This document shows, piece after piece, positions 56,580 through 64,000 of a DNA stretch of 64,000 nucleotides (the first letter of the stretch is position 1; each line of letters starts with the position of its first letter). The notes beneath the pieces are model-generated. The model was given only the letters and a program-made list of their open reading frames with translations, searched no databases and had not been told where the DNA came from. This DNA is from Artemisia argyi (taxonomy: Eukaryota; Streptophyta; Magnoliopsida; Asterales; Asteraceae): NCBI GenBank assembly GCA_030686995.1, contig CM060686.1, positions 72,086,819 through 72,150,818 of the forward strand, given 5' to 3'. A program made the position numbers and the translations under genes.

Positions 56580-58798
56580 TAATAATCTGTAAGAGGTTGA
56601 TTTGATTTGTCCATACTATACTTCATAACGGCTTGTGCACATATTACAGTGTACAACCTGAACTTGTAAAGAAAGGACCTTGAGGTACGCATCAGTGCCT
56701 CAATCCTAATATAAGGAGCGAAGGCTTCTTACTTTTGAGTAGAATTAATCAAACATTTTATGATTTTCATAATTCTGCTCAAAAGACAAGTATTTCACCT
56801 CAATAAGTATTCACTTGTTGAGGGGGAGCACTTGAAAACTCATCGTTCTCTAAACCTAAAGTTCTTGTTGATTTCTCCCCATAAGACTCAAAAAGCATAT
56901 TTTAATCAAATGCTTCTCAAAAACAACATCTTATATGCTATTTTTGAGGGGGAGAAAAGAAAAGTGAATATGATTAAAATATGAAAGTTCAAAAGTTGCT
57001 AAAAGTTGTATCTTGTGCGAGCTAGACTCAGAATTACCAAGGAATTGACGAAACATAAAAGTTAATAATCGAAAGGATTTATCCTCGACGGGTAATAACA
57101 TCAAGTTAGTTACTAGAGCTAGTTGTCACCTAAAAGCTGACAATGGAACTCTTTAACTAGCCACGTAAGCGTGTCTCGAAAAGGATTTGTCTTAGTAGAA
57201 ATGTACCGTCTCGAGAAACTTTCTGTGGACTCGACCAGGCCGGGTAATAACTTCAAGCTAGTCTAACTAGTGATGTAAGCGTGTCTCGAATCGGTCTGGT
57301 TCACCGAAAGTGGATCAATTCAAAAAGTGCTCGCTCCTCCCGCATGTGCAAATTTATTAATTACACATGAGCACATGTGAAGGGGGAGCCCTTCATAAGG
57401 AAACACAAAACTCTCAAAGTGTTAAACAAAATGTTTGATAAACACAAACACTTTGAGAGATTTTCAAAGGTTTCAATGGCAATTATAGGATAGTCATGAA
57501 GTTATAAGGTGACTAAGGTTAGGAAAGAACCGTCCTATGATCCGTCTAAGCCGGAGGGATCTACCCAAGGACATCACCAATAGTTAGAACTAGAAGTCCT
57601 TAGGTATGATATGAAAAAAAAGGAGTAAAGAATGAAAAGAGAAAGAAGGGGTTGAAGAATAAAAAAGAAAAGTAAAGAAAAGGGTGAAAAGAAATAGCCC
57701 TCCATATGATTCAACCTTAGGGCAGACACCGGGTTCAATTCGTATGCTACTGGTTGTTGCTAAGGCGACACCGGTATTGAAGATAAAGCCGTCATGGACC
57801 CAGTGACGCCCTGCACTTAACCTTCTAGCCACTCAAGTTCTCTTAAAAGAATTTGTTTCATTCTAACGGGGAACCGGTGTAATCTAGAAACTGGAGACAC
57901 CTCCCTAGTCTCCGCATAGGAAACCTAAGTATGCACTTATTGAGTCCAGAGCCATGAGATTCATCAAAAGATCTCTTAGGAACACTTAGTATTTCTACAT
58001 CTGGTGTTCTACATCAATGGACACCAGATGTAAATTATCGAGTCCTTCGCAGATCTTAGCAATCTTCCGAGAACGTTTATGAGAGAATTACATAAGTATT
58101 TCTCAATGATTGAACGGAAACTCCTGTCAGGGTCAACTTCAAACAGCCCTGACAGGTCACTTCGGTAACCCAACAAGGGTTACGCTTAGTGTTCGCGGTG
58201 GTTCTTTAGCGGTCTACAGTCGTGGAGTGATCCCCAGTGACTCACCCAGTCATTGAGCTACTTAGTAGGTCTCGTAAGCTCCTTCGGGGGTATCTGACAT
58301 GGGAACGGCCTTGATAAGGATTAGAAGGAGTCTTCACACTATGCTGTTGACAAATTCTAATTCCTTATCTGTAAGTATCGGTTATTTATTGCTAACTGTT
58401 TACTTTCAGGGACATATCATCTTCATGGAGACTGATTCCGCATGCTCATACATACATCTTGAAGTCAACAAAAGCTCCCTCAAAGATCGAAGCAACACAA
58501 TGTTCAAAGTTAGATTCTACGCCAAAAAGGAGAATCTACAAAGTTTAAAGACTAAAGATCTATGTGAATGAAAGGGAACTACGTGCATGTGAAAGTCTAA
58601 GTTCAAAGGTGTATGAGCATGTTGGAATGGCCGACGACCACCACAGACGCAGAAGTGACGCATGGCAGATAACTTCATAACATGATCACTACCACATCAA
58701 CTAAGAACAAAGAACGATGAACGATTTTGAAGACGTCTAAAGCTTTGAAAGTCAAAGATTAAGATGAAGACGTCAAGCAACCGTGATGACCGACCCTT
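56580..58798 (+). other. Element H non-coding region before 3' LTR
   Basis: Polypurine motifs GAGGGGGAGC (56819), GAGGGGGAGA (56946) and AAGGGGGAGC (57380), and a direct repeat GGTAATAAC(A/T)TCAAG ... TAAGCGTGTCTCGAA (57090 and 57242). No gene supported. Confidence 0.7.
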
Positions 58799-58807
58799 AG
58801 GGGGAGA
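58799..58807 (+). other. Polypurine tract of element H
   Basis: AGGGGGAGA immediately before the LTR start TGTTGGGATC. Confidence 0.8.
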
Positions 58808-58808
58808 T

Positions 58809-59143
58809 TGTTGGGATCATACTTTTATATTTAGTCAAGTCTCAGTCATTACATTTTGTAATAGGTTGCTTTAGCTTTTATTAATCATTATGTATTAGTT
58901 AATGGGCAAAGTGTAAAGCCCATAAGGCTTTACAAAGCCCACGTTAACCATAGGAAGGATCTAGAATTGTTGCCCTAGCATCCTCTCCTATAAATACAAT
59001 GTAACCTCTCATTTGAGAGTTGTTGGTTATTTTGATATCTAAGGGAAACTCTTGTTCTTTCATTCTTCATATTCATATAATCAACCAATCTCTTATTCTC
59101 ATCTTATTTCTTATACTTGTGTTTCATAAATGGTGACCTAACA
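58809..59143 (+). repeat. Element H 3' LTR (335 bp)
   Basis: TGTTGGGATC ... GACCTAACA, with a TATA box CTATAAATAC near 58989. There is no second copy in the window. The borders rest on the polypurine tract and the following ATATC. Confidence 0.78.
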
Positions 59144-59148
59144 ATATC

Positions 59149-61005
59149 TAATATTCCTATTATCCTTTCTCATTCATGAAAAGGAATAGGATTGTGTCTC
59201 ACTCTTCTTTCACAGAAAAGAGACTTCTTTTGTCTTTTAAGTAAATATTTCTTAATCAAACATTCGTTTGAAAACAAAACTAGATCAATTTACCAAAGCA
59301 TAAAGTGCGTTTACGGTTTGAACGTTGCATTAATACATTAAAACGAATTACAAAATTCAATTTCAGTATTTTCGATAATTAGATCTTTAAGAAAATAAAA
59401 TACCCATCGGTAAATATTCATATAAACCATAGTATTTTCTTAAAGCTAGGATCCTAATTGACATAGTACCATTACATCAGTTGATCTGCTAGTAATGATA
59501 GTATTCAACAAGGTAATTGTCGAACAATAATTGCCAATATCATATTGCAATTCCTAGATTTATGGGATTTACAATCACAAAACATTTGTTTTGTAAGCAT
59601 GTTTAATCCCCATCTTAATGCCTTGAGTCCAAGATCTCACTTCCTACTCAATTTAAGTCGTCTAACTTAAAAACTGCAAACTCATAAATCCATCACATCA
59701 GTTGATCTGCTAGCAATGAATTTATGAAATTTACCTCTCCATTGCAATCTCGCCAAGTTCTCACATGATGTAAATTACAACTTCAAGTGTTCTTAATTAG
59801 ATGGCATTTGACTTAATTTTATAAGGGTATTAATTTTGACGTGATCAAAATAATGTATGAAGAAGCATGCATACAACTTCATAACATTGGTTTTATAAAA
59901 CATTTTTATTACCAATTTACTAAGAATAAAATAGCAAAATTTTGATTGAGGTATCGGGTTCACCAATTAAAGAATTACCAACAATTATCGTCCACTATAT
60001 TGTACTTTTGCATAAGCCCTAAAGCTTAGTGTTCCGGATAATCATTATGGAATTGTGGTCAATTTACCCTTAAGATGACAGTGTACATGTAATGGTTGTT
60101 CAGTAAGTCTAATTTACACACAAACGAGCGTTAAGACATAATGTTGTCTATCTAAGGCCACAATTTAATGCGAAACCAACCTTATACCCATCTTGTAGTG
60201 TGTAAACTTCGGTCGGGCCTAGTTAACCATTACGTACAAAAACATCAATCAACCAATCCTTTGAAATTTAAGCTCTTAAAACCAAAACAATTTCGCTATT
60301 TATTTAGTCCATATTATTTTTCTATTCAAAAATTACTCTTTTTCGTTTATAAACATGTCTCACATAATAATAAACAAAAAACAAGTAATACATAATAAAA
60401 AATAAACAACCAAATAAACATATACATAATATAACAATTAAATATGTATAAACATGTAGCCACATGCAAATTTTATTCAATAGTCATATTAATAATCAAG
60501 TTTAGGTGTATAATGCATTTATTCAATTAAGGCTTTCTTCTTCAAAGCAAAAAGAGCCACATACATCGATAAATCGATTGCGTAAGTCAAAACTAAACAA
60601 ACACCACATAGCACATAATTGATTACTTAATATTGGAGTCTTCCCCAATTCGACATCTATTAATAAATTTACATGTTTCGATATAACTTAACATTTAATT
60701 TATATATCCAATTTAAACCATTTAAATTATCACACAATTAAATCCATGCAAATATGCACTTTTCATGGATTATGCTTAACAATTAACATATTGCACCAAG
60801 ATCGTTTACTAAAACGCATAACCAATTACATGACATCCTAGGGTTTCTAATCATATTAAAAAATCAAAACCAAAACCCTAAAACTAATAGGTCAATCGAC
60901 CCAATAAAAAATTAGGGTTAGGAATCAAAAAATCCTAAAAACATGTTATTAAACGAATCAAGATTCAATTTTTATGAGTTTCGATAATTAATTACACATT
61001 ATAAC
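59149..61005 (-). other. Element G internal region, 5' part
   Basis: Non-coding. An imperfect direct repeat CATCAGTTGATCTGCTAG occurs at about 59476 and 59696. No gag or pol signature on either strand. Confidence 0.65.
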
Positions 61006-61019
61006 GGCTCATGATGCCA
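61006..61019 (-). other. Primer binding site of element G
   Basis: On the minus strand TGGCATCATGAGCC, a variant of the initiator-Met tRNA site TGGTATCAGAGC of copia elements, one base after the LTR end. Confidence 0.7.
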
Positions 61020-61020
61020 C

Positions 61021-61769
61021 TGTTGGAATTATAATATCATGACATGCATATAAATAAACCAATAACATCAAGTAAGCATATGCGAAAGCAATTATAACAA
61101 GACCATAACATGTAATTAATTAATCAAATATAAATAGTAAACATACCGTAGTGATTCTAGCCCGAAGAAGAATCAAATGAAATCTTCAACTCAAGAACCC
61201 TAATTAGGGTTTATGTGAACAAATCCAAGAAACAAACAATGATGTGTTTGATTCACGGTCTTGTACACACGTACTACTTCAAGTAAACGTTTATGCAAGT
61301 AAAGTGAGCACAAACACTAGAAGAATACAAAGTTTCGACTCCCTTAAACTTTAATGGGGTGTCAAAAAATTGCAAGGATAAGAGAAGAGAAAACACACAA
61401 GATTAGGTGTTCAAGTTATGAGAAAAGAATGAAACCTTGTGTGTTTATATAGAGTAGAAAACTTGGAACAAAAGTTTCACCAAGCGATGTGGGATACCCT
61501 TAGCCAATCGGTTCTAGCACCCTCAAAGGGTTTCTAGATCCTTCTTGACATTCCAATTTCATCTATAATCCTTTTCCTTTTATTCGTCTAACGGTCATTA
61601 GCCATTTCCGTTAAATGTTAACGATCGTTAAGTGTTTACGTTCTAATAATTAATATAACATTTATATATAATTATTACTCATTTACTTTTCATACGTAAA
61701 GTGTGCAATCCCGTGATCTCGAGTTCGATCCTAACACACGACTATTAATTTATGTTCATAAAACTAACA
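61021..61769 (-). repeat. Element G 5' LTR
   Basis: Near-identical to 42197-42945 and adjacent to the primer site. Confidence 0.9.
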
Positions 61770-61830
61770 ATTAATTCAAGTTTTAGGTTTCCCATCGATT
61801 TCAAGTTTTTTTGCCATCTCTGTCTTTAAG

Positions 61831-62035
61831 TTCCACACATAGAATGTATGTCTAACAACCCGCAGCTACGCACATGACAAAATTAAGATTTTATAATAGT
61901 GATAAGGCACTTCTTTACCCTTTTACAATTCACTCTTTCAGCTGTTGTGCCGAATTTGATTAGTGATAATGATTATAAATATAAATTTGTACTCGGTAAC
62001 CTAGAGATACATTTTGATGAGAAACATGTTCTACA

Positions 62036-62132
<97 letters not shown>

Positions 62133-62344
62133 AAAATCACTTTACTAGAAATTTAGGATATTTACAAAAAAGTAATGAAGAGTCGAGATATTATTTGGAG
62201 TCCCACTTTTTTAGTTATAGCGAAGGTAATCTTGCTAAAGATGTAAATAGCAGTTTGCGTTCTAATGTCTTGAGCCATGGAGAACTTATAGATCTGCTTC
62301 AATAGGGCTACCACATCCTTCTTTAATTCCACAAAGGAAGAGAA
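61831..62344. other. Unassigned DNA with (TTA)n microsatellite
   Basis: A perfect TTA/ATT microsatellite of about 95 bp at 62037-62131. The ORF through it is only the repeat. No gene supported. Confidence 0.7.
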
Positions 62345-63015
62345 TGTTGGAAAATTTAGTGCACTTGAGGGATCTAATCATACTTGGAAATGGGTTTGGA
62401 GGTACGGAGTGTACACCCATCAAGTCACTGATTCCCCTGACTCTATAGTGGTTGTCCAGGATTCTGCTGAGTGCTTGATCCTGCTGATGGTTCCTACTGA
62501 GTGCTGGTTCCTGCTGATGGTTCCTGCTACTAGTGTTAGGATCCTGCTGATAAGCAGAGTTTCTGCTGATAGAGTGCTACATGATTATGTAACTGATTTG
62601 ACCTATTAAAATGGCAGTTACATCTGCACTCATGACCTCGTTTAATTGGTCATGTAACCACTATTTGAGGCTATAATGGGGATAATTATGTGGAGATTAA
62701 TGGGCCGATTAATTCTTATAATTCCATTTGACTAGCCATGAGTATCTTCCTATAAATAGGAAATCAAATAAAGCATGAAAGAATATACAGAAAACGCATA
62801 ACACTTAAACGCAAGGGGTTATTGATTTGTGCCTAAATCATTAACAAACATTTGGTCTTATCCCAAGTAGATATTCGTGATACCCAGGCATTAGGGTCGA
62901 ATAGTTTACTTTGGAAAGTGATAACACGATTCCAAGTGATATCCGGTAACCTTAATTGGTACGTAGTTAGGCTATTGATTATCTCCATCCTGTTCTGGGC
63001 TCATAACCTCCAACA
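62345..63015 (+). repeat. Element K 5' LTR (671 bp)
   Basis: Starts TGTTGGAAAA and ends CTCCAACA (inverted TGTTGGA/TCCAACA). TATA box CTATAAATAGG at 62750-62760. A cluster of CCTGCTGATGGTTCC-like repeats lies at 62450-62570. Confidence 0.72.
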
Positions 63016-63042
63016 ATCAAAGTAAACTATTTGTGATAATCA

Positions 63043-64000
63043 ATGGCTGCTGCTATCAGGCATATTGCTGCTAGCTTTTCCAAATTGGAAAAGTTTGAAG
63101 GTGTTGATTTCAGAAGATGGTAGAAGAAGATGCACTTCTTGCTATCAAGCATGAATGTGGTGTATGTTCTAAGCACTGCCATTCCTGAAGATCATGGGGA
63201 TAATGCTTCTGTGGAACAGATAAGGAAAAGAAGCAAATGGGAGAATGATGATTATGTCTGCAGAGGTTTAATCCTCAATGGTATGTCTGATTCTCTCTTT
63301 GACATTTATCAGAATGTTGAATATTCCAAAGAACTTTGGGATTCCTTGGATACCAAATATATGACTGAGGATGCTTCAAGTAAGAAGTTTCTTGTAAGTA
63401 ATTTCACAAATTACAAAATGACTGATTCAAGACCAGTTATGGAACAATACAATGAACTTCTTGGAATACTTGGAAGGTTTATACAACACAAAATGAACAT
63501 GGATGAGGCTATTTCAGTCTCTTGTATTATTGACAAACTCCCTCCTTCTTGAAAAGATTTCAAGCATACCTTGAAACATAAGAAGGAAGAACTAACACTT
63601 GTTCAGTTGGGTAGTCATCTGCGTATTGAGGATTCTCTCAGGACAATGACAAACCAAAGAGTAGCAATGCTACTGGTGCATCTGTTGTCAATATGGTGGA
63701 ACATAACAATTCCACCAGGTACAATGACAACAAAGGCAAACATAAACATCAGGATAACACAAGGGCTGATCCTAACAAGAAGGCAACACCTACTTGTTGG
63801 AAATGTGCAAATCTGGTCACATTAAAAGGGATTGCAAAGGTGTTAAGATTGGAGGTAAATCCAATGGTTCAGGCACTAATGGTTCAGGAAGTGGTGGTCC
63901 AGCCAACTCACTGAAAGGTCAGAATATGTTTAATGAATCTCTTCAGGTTTATTATGTTACATATGTATCTAAATCTAACTATGTACAGGATGACGATGTT
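63043..64000 (+). pseudogene. gag: Gag of element K, broken
   Basis: The ATG at 63043 opens MAAAIRHIAASFSKLEKF, followed by the copia gag core (KWENDDYVCRGLILNGMSDS, ELWDSLDTKYM, VMEQYNELLGILGRF), very familiar from Asteraceae copia elements. Breaks: TAG at 63121 (codon 27, where relatives have glutamine), TGA at 63550 (relatives have tryptophan after LPPS), a frameshift near 63640, and a one-base loss inside the zinc knuckle near 63805 that puts CWKC and GHIKRDC in different frames. The reading then continues to the window end (GPANSLKGQNMFNE). The protease and the rest of pol are not in view. Confidence 0.85.

Larger units (their letters stand above)
44176..59143 (+). mobile_element. Element H: large Ty1/copia element lacking its 5' LTR, inside G
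   Basis: Order: truncated gag with long coiled-coil extension, protease, integrase, reverse transcriptase, RNase H (copia order), non-coding palindrome array, large extra ORF, non-coding region, polypurine tract, 335-bp 3' LTR. ATATC occurs at 44171-44175 and again right after the LTR (59144-59148), consistent with a target duplication. The 5' LTR, primer site and first part of gag are gone. The coiled-coil gag, extra ORF and repeated polypurine motifs resemble the Sirevirus lineage, though the LTR is short for it. Confidence 0.85.
42197..61769 (-). mobile_element. Element G: copia-type LTR element without coding capacity
   Basis: Two 749-bp LTRs (42197-42945, 61021-61769) differ at about eight positions by eye. 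The minus-strand orientation follows from the primer site at 61006-61019 and the polypurine tract beside the left LTR (AAGTGGGAGC on the minus strand). The flanks ATTAG and ATTAA are a 5-bp duplication with one change. Without nested H the internal region is about 3.1 kb and holds no recognisable gag or pol, so G is non-autonomous (LARD-like). Confidence 0.85.
41574..61822. mobile_element. Element J: non-autonomous hAT element split by G
   Basis: Left terminus TAGGGATGGCAA, right terminus (inverse) CAGAGATGGCAA, flanked by TCTTGAAG (41566-41573) and TCTTTAAG (61823-61830), an 8-bp duplication with one mismatch. Its own sequence is 41574-42196 plus 61770-61822, about 0.68 kb, with GGGGCGGGG and CCCCGCCCC repeats near both ends and no ORF. 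Confidence 0.8.
62345..64000 (+). mobile_element. Element K: Ty1/copia element, 5' part
   Basis: 5' LTR (62345-63015) and degraded gag from 63043; it continues past the window. Only 27 bases separate LTR and gag ATG and no standard initiator-Met primer site is visible, so the site may be deleted or unusual. Confidence 0.8.

Noticed and set aside
61899..62156. 85-codon ORF with poly-isoleucine
   Set aside because: Translation of the (ATT)n microsatellite.

Overview
The window is plant nuclear DNA made almost entirely of transposable elements nested inside one another. I found no intact host gene, rRNA gene or tRNA gene. Several decayed ORFs (the extra ORFs of elements B, E and H, and the gag of H and K) look like retroelement proteins I know from Asteraceae genomes, especially the Anthemideae (Tanacetum, Artemisia, Chrysanthemum). 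That placement is recognition from memory, not a search.

Left nest (1-28350), four levels, youngest to oldest. Element A (1-12586, + strand) is an Athila/Tat-type Ty3/gypsy element with a 3.9-kb LTR and an intact 1904-codon gag-pol. It sits in element B (12587-23404, +), an Athila-like family without pol, present as a tandem array in which LTR units alternate with internal regions. B ends inside the gag of element C (23405-25638, - strand), a diverged relative of B. C in turn interrupts a spliced antisense extra ORF of element D (25639-28350), a Tat-type element of which the 3' end and a probable 3' LTR remain.

Middle (28351-41573). Low-information DNA carries several small elements: MULE-like MITEs at 29258 and at 30055/38611, a hAT-like MITE at 39204, a tRNA-type SINE at 39586, a Stowaway MITE at 40383 and a Tourist-like MITE at 41152. 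Element E (30195-38570, -) split the first of the paired MITEs. E is another Athila-like element with a gag/extra-ORF frame and no pol, and it carries a Ty1/copia solo LTR (F, 33099-34783).

Right nest (41574-61822), three levels. A small hAT element J is split by G (42197-61769, -), a copia-type element with two LTRs and no coding capacity. G is split by H (44176-59143, +), a large Ty1/copia element with a long coiled-coil gag, an almost intact pol, a large extra ORF and a 3' LTR, but no 5' LTR. The window closes with the 5' LTR and a broken gag of copia element K (62345 onward).

How the parts relate: A has all the enzymes of a mobile element. B, C and E show a structural gag-like frame, LTRs and a tRNA-Asp primer site of the same kind as A, but no enzymes, so they look like dependants of a pol-bearing relative. 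The most unusual shared feature is that three families (B/C, E and H) each carry many copies of their own short CpG-containing palindrome in non-coding DNA (TGACGGCGTCA; GATGCGGCGCATC; CTTACGCATAAG).
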